Below are positions 1 through 6,137 of a stretch of 6,137 bases of DNA, piece by piece. Under the pieces are notes generated by a model. That model had not been told where the DNA came from, ran no database searches, and saw only the letters and a list, made by a program, of their open reading frames with translations. Position 1 is the stretch's first letter, and every line of letters starts with the position of its first letter. The translations under genes and the position numbers were made by a program. Location of the stretch: the NCBI GenBank assembly GCA_003484585.1, contig DNBZ01000175.1:1-6137 (forward strand), in the 5' to 3' direction. Origin of the DNA: Bacteroidota bacterium (GTDB taxonomy: Bacteria > Bacteroidota > Bacteroidia > NS11-12g > UBA9320).

Positions 1-214
1 CGTACCAGAAGTACCAGGAAATATCGTTCCGGCCGGAGAGACTAGTAGCATGGGCGGAACAACAAACGTTAATTTCTCCATCCAAGCCGTAGATAGCGCA
101 GGCGTAGAAGAATTACTAATGAATCAAAGAGGAAATATAATCGGTATGCTTAGAGAAGCTGCAAACGAGCACGGAGAGATGTTCCTTGAGAACGTCGAGG
201 AGAAGACACTGTAA
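1..214 (+). CDS. Tail tape measure protein, C-terminal end (5'-truncated by the window edge)
   Basis: Reading from base 2 gives 70 open codons ending in TAA at 212-214; the start lies left of the window. The tail includes VNFSIQAVDSAGVEELL followed by QRGNIIGMLREAANEHGE. From memory, this form (a beta strand, 'AVDxxGVxxLL', then 'QRGxIxxMxREAAN') is typical of the extreme C-terminus of phage tape measure proteins, where it meets the tail tip. The protein would act as the ruler for tail length and as a DNA-channel component. Its position directly before a distal-tail-like gene and a hub gene is the canonical order in long-tailed phages. The last codons also carry the GAGGAG ribosome binding site of the next gene. 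Only the C-terminal tail is visible, so the identity rests on this motif and the gene order. Confidence 0.8.
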   Translation, partial: VPEVPGNIVPAGETSSMGGTTNVNFSIQAVDSAGVEELLMNQRGNIIGMLREAANEHGEMFLENVEEKTL

Positions 215-216
215 TG
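197..216 (+). promoter_or_regulatory. Ribosome binding site and TAATG stop/start overlap
   Basis: GAGGAG at 197-202 lies 11 bases before the ATG at 214-216. The upstream stop TAA (212-214) shares its last A with that ATG. The site lies wholly inside the upstream gene, where it encodes Glu-Glu, so ribosomes ending the tape measure gene can restart at once. It supports 214 as the true start of the second gene. Confidence 0.7.
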
Positions 217-963
217 ACAGATTTCGCAACTTACACAAATATACTACCAGATCCTAATAATCCAGTAGGAGAAGCAGGTCAGTCTTTAGCAGTCGCCTCA
301 GGCGGCTCTAATGGCCCGGGGTATAGTACTGTAAACCTTTCAAGCAAGCACGCGATTGACAATACTAGGACTAATTCTGGGAGATTGGTAAGTAGGCAGT
401 CGGCGGGACACAGCTGGGAAATAAGCCTAGGCTATAACCCTATGACCCGGGAACAGTTTGAGCCTGTATATAATTTTCTTTTACAGAAAAGAGGTTCATT
501 AACTCCTTTCCTAGTATCGCTCCCTCAATATAAGCAGCCTAGAGATGCGACCTTTGCCACCTTCGTTGCTAGTAATAATTTTACTACTACTGCCGGAGGT
601 ACCGCAGGCACAGACACTCTACTTATAGGGAATTCGAGCTATGTATTAGCTACCCATAAAACGGCCAAGCCAGGAGATGTGTTCACAGTTACCGACAGTT
701 CAGAAAGTAATCATACAAAAACGTACCAGATTACACGAGTAGAAACGAACACAACGGCAGAGACCAACACCACTGAGCCGACTACGGCACAATTAAGAAT
801 TCACTTTGTTCCTTCTATACAAAGACAGATCGCAGTAGGCTCCACAATAGTATTTAACGACCCTAAGTTTAGAGTCGTAATGAAATCAGACGTACAATCA
901 TATTCACTTAATACCGAGAATCTATATAAATTCTCGTTAAAGCTCGAAGAGGCACAAGCATAA
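214..963 (+). CDS. Distal tail / minor tail-like protein (lambda gpM / T5 pb9 type position)
   Basis: A complete 249-residue protein with no signal peptide or membrane segment. Residues 54-101 hold the most recognisable block: SGRLVSRQSAGHSWEISL, then PMTREQFEPVYNFLLQKRG and a hydrophobic strand. This resembles the beta-sandwich of phage minor tail / distal tail proteins, where an Arg-rich strand, a W-x-hydrophobic strand and an 'MTxxEFxxVxxFLxxxRG' helix are common. Residues 120-220 form a second beta-rich part with KPGDVFTV (152-159) and TKTYQITRV (168-176), and the chain ends with a strand rich in LxLEE. Lambda gpM, as I recall it, is only about 109 residues, so this is an enlarged version. 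It would form the ring between tail tube and tip. The gene overlaps both neighbours by one base. The role is inferred from motif style and position; 'minor tail protein' is the safe name. Confidence 0.65.
   Translation: MTDFATYTNILPDPNNPVGEAGQSLAVASGGSNGPGYSTVNLSSKHAIDNTRTNSGRLVSRQSAGHSWEISLGYNPMTREQFEPVYNFLLQKRGSLTPFLVSLPQYKQPRDATFATFVASNNFTTTAGGTAGTDTLLIGNSSYVLATHKTAKPGDVFTVTDSSESNHTKTYQITRVETNTTAETNTTEPTTAQLRIHFVPSIQRQIAVGSTIVFNDPKFRVVMKSDVQSYSLNTENLYKFSLKLEEAQA
742..777 (+). repeat. Tandem ETNTT peptide repeat inside the distal tail-like gene
   Basis: Residues 177-188 read ETNTTA then ETNTTE. In the shared five residues the two units use different codons at four positions (GAA/GAG, ACG/ACC, ACA/ACC, ACG/ACT) and the same codon only for Asn. 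The repeat probably lies in an exposed loop between strands of the second half of the protein. Confidence 0.6.
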
Positions 964-965
964 TG
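946..965 (+). promoter_or_regulatory. Ribosome binding site and second TAATG stop/start overlap
   Basis: GAAGAGG at 946-952 lies 10 bases before the ATG at 963-965, and the upstream TAA at 961-963 shares its last A with that ATG. This is the same arrangement as at 197-216. It decides the start of the large hub gene at 963 and suggests coupled translation, keeping hub and ring protein in step. Confidence 0.7.
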
Positions 966-3900
966 GCAATCAGAACCCTTAGTAATAATAGCAATAACCA
1001 GGCGGCCTTACGATCGTCTTTACTCTCTTACGAGCCCTATATCATAGCACACCTCGTTAAGTTCGAGAGACCTGCTAATGTTAGTCAGATATCTGGCGTA
1101 AACCATAAATATGCTACTGATTATACTTATATTACGGATGCCCAGTATAATATTGCGTTCAATGATGGAGACACAAACTCGCAAGGTACTCCACTTGGTT
1201 CTCAGAACTATATGGCTAATAAGTTAGTTAATCTGGGTGCTATTAGTGAGACTACTGTGGCAAAAGCAACAGGTTTAAGCTTGACGCTTGACGCAGCCAG
1301 TCTAGGCGCTGCTGCTACTGTTTCTGCGACTTTTACCACTACTAAGATAACTACTGATACAGATATGCCTTCCCAGGGTTTTAAAGAAGGGGACAAGATC
1401 CTCCTATCTAGCTCTGGAAATGCCAATGATGGGGCCTATGTTCGTATTGACAGCTTCGAGAGCGGTGGAAAGGTTATCGCGTTCACTCAGATAAGCTCTA
1501 TCTCTGCAAATTCAAGCGCAGAAACCTTCAATATAACTTTAGCCTCTGACGAGTTAACAGCTCTTTTGACTAATAAAGACGTAGTGGGCTATACTAATTA
1601 TATTAACCGAGAAGTTACTATCTACAAGGCCCACATACACCCTGAGACACGCGCTATTATCGGGGAGCCTTTCATCTACTTCAAAGGTATTGTATCCAAC
1701 TCTAGTCTGGAAGAGAAGCTGACAAGTTCAAAAGTGACTTGGAGCCTTACCAGTCATTGGGGCGACTTTGTTCGTGTGCAAGGCAGACTTACAGATGATT
1801 CCTCTCACCGCGCTTTAGGGTCAGACGGGTCTCCTGATCCTGATGTTTTGGTCCGACCAGAGTATGCAACCGATTTAGGTTTTATACACGCAAATACAGC
1901 CTTCAACCAGGTTATTAAGTATATCGGAAAGAAAACAGAGTTTTATGAAGGAAAAGATTCCTCTGTTACAGGTATGGGTACAGGACCTATACTCGAAAGA
2001 GAGGTCGACGTAGATAAGCAAGTTGATGTAAACATTAACATAGCAGGTAAATTGTTACCGGTAGTTTACGGAGTTAGAAAAATAAAACCTTTTCCTATAT
2101 TTGTAGACGTACACAAAGACCTAGACAGACAGGATGAAGTATACCGAATAGATGCAATCTGTGAAGGAAGGATCGCAGGCATCCTCGATATATTAGTTGA
2201 AAATAATAGTACTATCTGTATGGATAAGGTAGACTTTGATACACGCGCATCCGGAGATGCGGCCGTAGATGTTGTTTGTGCAGGACGTGCAGACAGAGGA
2301 GATACTTTAGCGCATTATAGTGCTACAGGCGCGGAACTGCTTTTAGCAGACGATTCGTCTAGTCGCATTACCCAAGAAGCAGATGAAATTGTACATAGCG
2401 AAAGCACTAATGAAGCAGCGTTTAATACAACTGCTACTGGCGCTGTCGATGCCAATGGCAGTGGGATTGCTTCTGGTATTCTTCATACAGGCACTCATAC
2501 AATGCTAGCTCCTATGGATGCAAGTCTTACCTTCTACTTAGGTAAGGCAGATCAAAAAGCTGACCCTGTTTTTGTAAAGCTTGCCTCCCAGAATGACTTT
2601 AAACTACAGGCAGACTATTTTCAAGGAAGTACTTCACAGTACTGGGGGCCTGCCCACAGGCTCTTAGACACTGCATATGTTACAGGTAAGTATAGGTTTT
2701 CTGAGGGCGAGACTACAATGCCTGAGTATAGTTATATTGTAAGAGGTCGTAACCCTAATTGCTATAACTACGACCAATCTTACATTGAAGATGCTAGCCA
2801 GACCAGTGCTGCTATTAGTAGTTTTCTAATTTACGAAAGTGTAACTTTTCATAAGACTAGCGACGACAGTCAACTAGGTTCGGGCACCACTCGTATTATA
2901 GATAAGTGGCATAGTATAGACGCAGATGGAGCTTTAGACTACAGATTTAAATGGGATACACCTCCTACACTAGGCAGCACAACTGCTTTTTACATGAAGG
3001 ATAGCGGCGGCAATAAATGGCATATGCAGACATGGGATCATGTTGCAGACGCAGAAAAAGCCGTGGGCGGAAATCTTTATGCAGCCGTAGCTTCGACAGA
3101 GGCCGGGACAGCCTACGGCCAGAAAATAACTCTTACCAGTCCGAGCGCGGCTCTTGAGTTCGCTCTAGGAGATACACGTACAGTAGTAGGTTTGCATCAA
3201 AGTGGGTCGCCCCGTCTTTTAGCTTCCAACTTTGCAGATTATACGTTTAGTGCCTCAACTAATATAGTAGACAATATTACCCGGTATAGTACTCTACAAA
3301 ACATCACTCGCTTATACGCAAAAAATGCCATACAACTTCACGCTACCGCTAGTGGTACGAACGATGCTTACAACGGGCATAAAATCACTGTAACAGATTA
3401 CTCAGGGGATTCTCCTTATAAACAAGAACGTTTAATTGTAGACTATGATGGCACTACAAAGGTTGCTATTTTAGATTCTTCATTTGATTACACTAATATG
3501 CCTGTGTCAGGTACTACCAAGTATGTTATTGGCTCTCTAGACGATAAGCGAGTTACTATTAACCCGGCAATTCAACTATTAGACTACCTTACAAATAAGA
3601 GATACGGCAAAGGTTTAGAAAATAAAGACTTAGATATAGAGTCTTTTCTGAAAGCCGCTAGGGATTGTGATACTCGCTCTGAGGTTAAAATTGTTGTGAC
3701 AGGAGATACTATACCTGTCGGGGAAGTGTGGCAGTACCCTAAAAATGCTACTAATAGTACTAGAAAATGGTTAGGTGTTGTTAAATCCGTAGCTTCCTAT
3801 ACTATAGGCGGTACTGTATATCGCGAAGTAACCTTCAAAGACAATATAGGCAAGTTTGGACTCAAATGGAATACTTGGAGATACTATTCCACTAACGATT

Positions 3901-6137
3901 TATACTGGCATAAAGGCAAGGTATACGGCGGCACTAACTCAACAGTTACTACCGCTCCAACTTCTGGAAACCTAACAGCCGTGGATATCGGCAAGTTTGC
4001 CGACAGTGCTGAGCGTAGCGTAGATATAAGCATGAGCGCTGCTAATGGCAACCCTCTTGTTAAGGCAATATCTACCGTTACAGGTAAGTTTACTGCTTCT
4101 GGGTATTCTCTATATGACTCCGATGATGTTAAGTATTGGAAGTACTTAGGTTGGGATAGCCCTGATCAAAGAAATGTTACTCGCCACCAGATGAACCAAG
4201 TGGTAAACACAACAACCCCTTTGTTTGATAATATCAATAAAATGCTATCACAGTTTAATGGTATTCTAAGGTACTCAGGAGGTAAGTACTCCTTGGAGAT
4301 TAAGGGCAGCCACCCTGGATCTATTACAATGGGTAACTTGGTCACAGGTGCTCAGTATACTATAACCTCTTTAGGCAATAAAAGCCAGGCTGATTGGAAC
4401 ACTTTAGCAGGTACTGGTGGTGTGGTGTATAGTCCTGGGGATAATTTTCAGGCACAAAGTAATGGAGGCTCAGACACCGCCCTAGTTTCAGGGCTAGACA
4501 TCTCTGAGAATATTACTGAAGAGGATATAATTGGTACAATTAAAGTATCGGATAAAGGTCTTAAAGGCAGTAAGAATGAGGTGTCTGCATCTATTATCGA
4601 CCCTCAAAATAAGTTTGAAGGTCGTAGCATAAGCTTCTTTAACTCTATTTATCTAAGAGAAGACAAAGGTATAAAGAAGAAAGGCAATTATAGCCTTCCT
4701 GGTATTACAAACTACCACAATGCTCGTTTTAATATTAAGCAGTACTTAGATGAGTCTCGCTATGGAATAACTATACAGTTTACTATGGCACCAAGAGGTT
4801 TGCTGCTTACAGCAGGTAGCATTATCGAGCTGACTTATCCTAGGTTCGGGTATACTAATAAACTGTTCCGCATAAATAATTTGAGCTTTAAGAAAGACGG
4901 GCTAGTGTCTGTTGTTGCAGACGAGCACAATGATGACGCATACGTAGTGACAGGAGCATCTACGGGCGTGGGACTAGTAGAAAACCCTGAAGACGGTACA
5001 GTACCCCGAGGTTTTGTAATACCTAACAGACCTATCCAGCTTGTGGCTACCCAGAACCGTAAAGGTGTTGTTGGCCTAAACTGGTCAAATACTCCTAGAT
5101 GGAATGCTGCTACGCATACTACTGAAATATGGAGAAGCCCTGTTAATAACTTTGCAGCGGAAGTAGTTATAAGTACAAACTCCTTTGTAGTCGGAAGAAC
5201 ATATAGAATTACAGACCTAGGAAATAGCACTCAGGCCAACTGGAATACTGCAGCAGGTACTAGTAGCTTTACGTATAAGGTAGGCGACGAGATAGTAGCC
5301 GCCGCCCAGCTAGGAGGCTCAACTACGGGTAAAGTTAGTGCAACAGTACTGACCGGAATCTCTAGTGGCGCTAGCTTTGATGATACTGTAGAAACTACTG
5401 ATATAAATAGAAATATGTACTATTGGATGCGCTATCAGGTATCTACAGACCGTTTAAATCTTGCCGGCAGTGCAAAGAAACTTATTGCTTCTCTTTACTA
5501 CCCTAATACTGCTGATTCAGGTTTTGGAAACGGCGAAGGCATAACAGGTATATCTTCAGCAACAGCTACTCCGCGATCCGTCACAATTATACCAGGAGCC
5601 ACCCAGCAGTTTATCTATAATGAGGCAGGCGATGGTATCGAATCCGGCTATCCTGCGACTAGTGTTCTTACTACTACCGTTTCGGGAAATTCGCCCACGG
5701 GTACCGTTAGCTATGTGTGGTCTAAAACTCCGAAAGGGGGGAGCAAGACTGCTATTAACGGTCAAGTAAGTTCTTCTTTAACTTACACCCCTACATCTGC
5801 TTTTGCAAATATGCCTGAGATTATTCACTGTGATATAACTGACACTGTAGGTTCGGAGACGTTTACAGCTAGTGATACTATGACTATGTTTGCTGGTCAA
5901 ATTGTAGCGAACGGTCAAACTGTGCAGGCGAGTAACGGCACTCATGTATTTCCTGCGAACAAAGACGGGGACATAGCTGATATCGCTCAGTTCTCCCTTA
6001 CCTTCCCTAGAGTCATGAAAGGTACTACGGCACTAAGCTACAATGCTACAGGTGGTGAAGGTACGTATTCATACGGAGGATTTGCAAATATTACCCCTGC
6101 AAACTCTGTAGTTCCTATAAATACTGGAGGGACTATT
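963..6137 (+). CDS. Tail tip/hub and host-specificity protein, J/pb3-like (3'-truncated by the window edge)
   Basis: I read this frame by hand: 1725 codons with no stop, still open at the right edge. It would form the tail tip hub and the outward host-contact part. Blocks in order: residues 1-100, N-terminal part with YIIAHLVKFERP (26-37); 215-285, with NREVTIYKA, WSLTSHWGDFVRVQGRL (260-276) and SHRAL, a style seen in DUF2163-like hub proteins; 364-402, hub core with LLPVVYGVRK and IDAICEGRIAGI, typical of J-like proteins; 505-604, core with LLDTAYV, a PEYSYIVRGR strand and YNYD; 867-902, NPAIQLLDYLTNKRYGKGL followed by AARDCD, the clearest J-family signature; 1080-1114, LFDNINKMLSQFNGILRY and GGKYSLEIK; 1184-1322, ITEEDIIGTIKVSD and NEVSASIIDP; about 1355-1496, a split FN3-like domain; about 1535-1645, an Ig-like domain; 1661 onward, a further beta domain. 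I see no NlpC/P60 Cys-His catalytic pattern. The call is firm for tail hub; individual domain limits are approximate. Confidence 0.85.
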   Translation, partial: MAIRTLSNNSNNQAALRSSLLSYEPYIIAHLVKFERPANVSQISGVNHKYATDYTYITDAQYNIAFNDGDTNSQGTPLGSQNYMANKLVNLGAISETTVAKATGLSLTLDAASLGAAATVSATFTTTKITTDTDMPSQGFKEGDKILLSSSGNANDGAYVRIDSFESGGKVIAFTQISSISANSSAETFNITLASDELTALLTNKDVVGYTNYINREVTIYKAHIHPETRAIIGEPFIYFKGIVSNSSLEEKLTSSKVTWSLTSHWGDFVRVQGRLTDDSSHRALGSDGSPDPDVLVRPEYATDLGFIHANTAFNQVIKYIGKKTEFYEGKDSSVTGMGTGPILEREVDVDKQVDVNINIAGKLLPVVYGVRKIKPFPIFVDVHKDLDRQDEVYRIDAICEGRIAGILDILVENNSTICMDKVDFDTRASGDAAVDVVCAGRADRGDTLAHYSATGAELLLADDSSSRITQEADEIVHSESTNEAAFNTTATGAVDANGSGIASGILHTGTHTMLAPMDASLTFYLGKADQKADPVFVKLASQNDFKLQADYFQGSTSQYWGPAHRLLDTAYVTGKYRFSEGETTMPEYSYIVRGRNPNCYNYDQSYIEDASQTSAAISSFLIYESVTFHKTSDDSQLGSGTTRIIDKWHSIDADGALDYRFKWDTPPTLGSTTAFYMKDSGGNKWHMQTWDHVADAEKAVGGNLYAAVASTEAGTAYGQKITLTSPSAALEFALGDTRTVVGLHQSGSPRLLASNFADYTFSASTNIVDNITRYSTLQNITRLYAKNAIQLHATASGTNDAYNGHKITVTDYSGDSPYKQERLIVDYDGTTKVAILDSSFDYTNMPVSGTTKYVIGSLDDKRVTINPAIQLLDYLTNKRYGKGLENKDLDIESFLKAARDCDTRSEVKIVVTGDTIPVGEVWQYPKNATNSTRKWLGVVKSVASYTIGGTVYREVTFKDNIGKFGLKWNTWRYYSTNDLYWHKGKVYGGTNSTVTTAPTSGNLTAVDIGKFADSAERSVDISMSAANGNPLVKAISTVTGKFTASGYSLYDSDDVKYWKYLGWDSPDQRNVTRHQMNQVVNTTTPLFDNINKMLSQFNGILRYSGGKYSLEIKGSHPGSITMGNLVTGAQYTITSLGNKSQADWNTLAGTGGVVYSPGDNFQAQSNGGSDTALVSGLDISENITEEDIIGTIKVSDKGLKGSKNEVSASIIDPQNKFEGRSISFFNSIYLREDKGIKKKGNYSLPGITNYHNARFNIKQYLDESRYGITIQFTMAPRGLLLTAGSIIELTYPRFGYTNKLFRINNLSFKKDGLVSVVADEHNDDAYVVTGASTGVGLVENPEDGTVPRGFVIPNRPIQLVATQNRKGVVGLNWSNTPRWNAATHTTEIWRSPVNNFAAEVVISTNSFVVGRTYRITDLGNSTQANWNTAAGTSSFTYKVGDEIVAAAQLGGSTTGKVSATVLTGISSGASFDDTVETTDINRNMYYWMRYQVSTDRLNLAGSAKKLIASLYYPNTADSGFGNGEGITGISSATATPRSVTIIPGATQQFIYNEAGDGIESGYPATSVLTTTVSGNSPTGTVSYVWSKTPKGGSKTAINGQVSSSLTYTPTSAFANMPEIIHCDITDTVGSETFTASDTMTMFAGQIVANGQTVQASNGTHVFPANKDGDIADIAQFSLTFPRVMKGTTALSYNATGGEGTYSYGGFANITPANSVVPINTGGTI
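1377..1520 (+). other. Hub N-terminal inserted beta module with GFKEGDKI motif (within the hub CDS)
   Basis: Residues about 139-185 read GFKEGDKILLSSSGNANDGA, then YVRIDSF. The pattern 'F-x-x-GDxI-x-x-SG-x-x-NDGxYxI' matches a small beta module that I recall recurring in structural proteins of marine phages. It lies between MANKLVNLGAISETT (84-98) and NREVTIYKA (215 onward), which read as parts of one conserved N-terminal domain. The module therefore appears inserted. Its borders could extend back to about residue 103. Confidence 0.45.
3330..3533 (+). other. Hub central inserted beta module with YDGTTKVAILD motif (within the hub CDS)
   Basis: Residues about 790-857 run from IQLHATASGTNDAYNGHKIT through QERLIVDYDGTTKVAILDSS to TKYVIG. 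The form 'YNGxxI...R-x-I-x-x-YDGxTKVAxxD...YxI' is one I recall as a recurrent beta module in phage tail fibre and hub proteins. It sits just before the J-family signature NPAIQLLDYLTN at residue 867. It differs in sequence from the other repeated module in this gene. Confidence 0.45.
4335..4493 (+). repeat. Repeated beta module, copy 1 (within the hub CDS)
   Basis: Residues about 1125-1177. Key pattern: GAQYTITSLGN, QADWNTLAGT, a PGDNF strand, then a Gly/Ser-rich end. It aligns with copy 2 at 5184-5357 through 'GxxYxITxLGNxxQAxWNTxAGT...GD'. It lies between GGKYSLEIKGSHP and ITEEDIIGTIKVSD, which flank one hub-core region. This G-x-x-Y-x-I...VGD style is familiar to me from marine phage proteins. 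Confidence 0.6.
5031..5450 (+). other. FN3-like domain split by an inserted module (within the hub CDS)
   Basis: The first half, residues about 1357-1407, reads PIQLVATQNRKGVVGLNW, then a WNAATHTTEIWRSP strand. The second half, about 1466-1496, reads GASFDDTVETTD and YYWMRYQVST. Joined together these give the normal fibronectin type III strand order: a Pro-rich start, L-x-W, then E-I-W-R-S and Y-W-x-R-Y-x-V-S. FN3 domains after the hub core are usual in J-like proteins. The intervening residues are repeat copy 2. Confidence 0.6.
5184..5357 (+). repeat. Repeated beta module, copy 2 (nested in the FN3-like domain)
   Basis: Residues about 1408-1465. Key pattern: VGRTYRITDLGN, QANWNTAAGT, KVGDEIVAA and a GGSTTGKV end. 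It shares LGNxxQAxWNTxAGT with copy 1 (4335-4493) but differs at many codons, so the duplication or separate acquisition is not recent. It falls between the EIWRSP strand and the YYWMRYQVST strand of the FN3-like domain. Confidence 0.6.
5565..5897 (+). other. Ig-like domain in the C-terminal part of the hub (within the hub CDS)
   Basis: Residues about 1535-1645: VTIIPGATQQFIY, then SVLTTTVSG, SYVWSKTP, SSLTYTPTSAF, MPEIIHCDITDT and FTASDTMTMF. A strand with a central Trp, a 'TYTP' strand and a later Cys-containing strand give a typical Ig-like or PKD-like beta sandwich. Such domains decorate the distal part of phage tail proteins and often bind surface sugars weakly. A second beta domain begins near residue 1661 (VFPANKDGDIADI) and runs off the window. 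Confidence 0.5.

Noticed and set aside
1208..1426. 72-residue open frame on the minus strand
   Set aside because: It lies fully inside the hub gene, has no ribosome site that I can see, and its Ala/Val-rich translation is what the complement of this Ala/Thr-rich stretch would give.
2680..4095. Repeated GTTACAGGTAAGT near 2679 and 4078, resembling a splice donor
   Set aside because: Both sit in frame encoding VTGK in an unbroken phage gene, with no intron needed to keep the frame open; it is a codon coincidence.
4835..5230. 131-residue open frame on the minus strand
   Set aside because: It overlaps conserved hub and FN3-like coding sequence on the plus strand; its hydrophobic look is a by-product of the opposite strand, and it resembles no family I know.
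5184..5357. Diversity-generating retroelement variable region
   Set aside because: There is no template repeat or reverse transcriptase in the window, and the two module copies differ at all kinds of bases rather than mainly at adenines.
5556..5765. 69-residue open frame on the minus strand
   Set aside because: It is antisense to the Ig-like domain of the hub, with a low-complexity Arg/Ser-rich product and no supporting signals.
963..6137. Possible intein or intron behind the nested modules
   Set aside because: I see no intein splice motifs (N-terminal Cys/Ser block, terminal His-Asn), no homing endonuclease motif, and the segments are only about 55 residues and stay in frame.

Overview
The window is a densely packed piece of the tail-morphogenesis region of a tailed bacteriophage (or prophage) with a siphovirus-type long flexible tail. 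All of it is coding on the + strand, in three overlapping genes read left to right: the 3' end of a tail tape measure protein gene (1-214), a complete 249-residue distal-tail/minor-tail-like protein gene (214-963), and a very large tail tip/hub gene of the lambda J / T5 pb3 general type (963 to the right edge, 1725 codons, still open). There is no intergenic DNA. I see no RNA gene, terminator, CRISPR array, insertion sequence or attachment site.

The host cannot be named from sequence alone. The moderately AT-rich composition, the many Thr/Ser/Asn codons, the freely used ATA, AGA and CTA codons, and the style of the inserted beta-rich modules in the hub resemble marine phages. The tetranucleotide CTAG, depleted in enterobacteria and many of their phages, is at or above random level here. 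A marine, non-enteric host is therefore an inference, not a result.

The genes fit together as the lower end of the tail. The tape measure fixes tail length and its C-terminus sits at the tip. The 249-residue protein would form the ring joining the tube to the tip. The large protein would form the hub or cone and, through its C-terminal FN3 and Ig-like domains, reach toward the host surface. Both gene junctions use the same TAATG stop/start overlap, with a purine-rich ribosome binding site inside the end of the upstream gene, which suggests translational coupling.

The most interesting structure lies inside the hub gene. It looks like a conserved hub core interrupted by several small beta-rich modules. 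Two diverged copies of one module, at about 4335-4493 and 5184-5357, each sit inside what otherwise reads as a continuous domain; the second splits an FN3-like domain. I see no sign of a wholly new system beyond this modular architecture.
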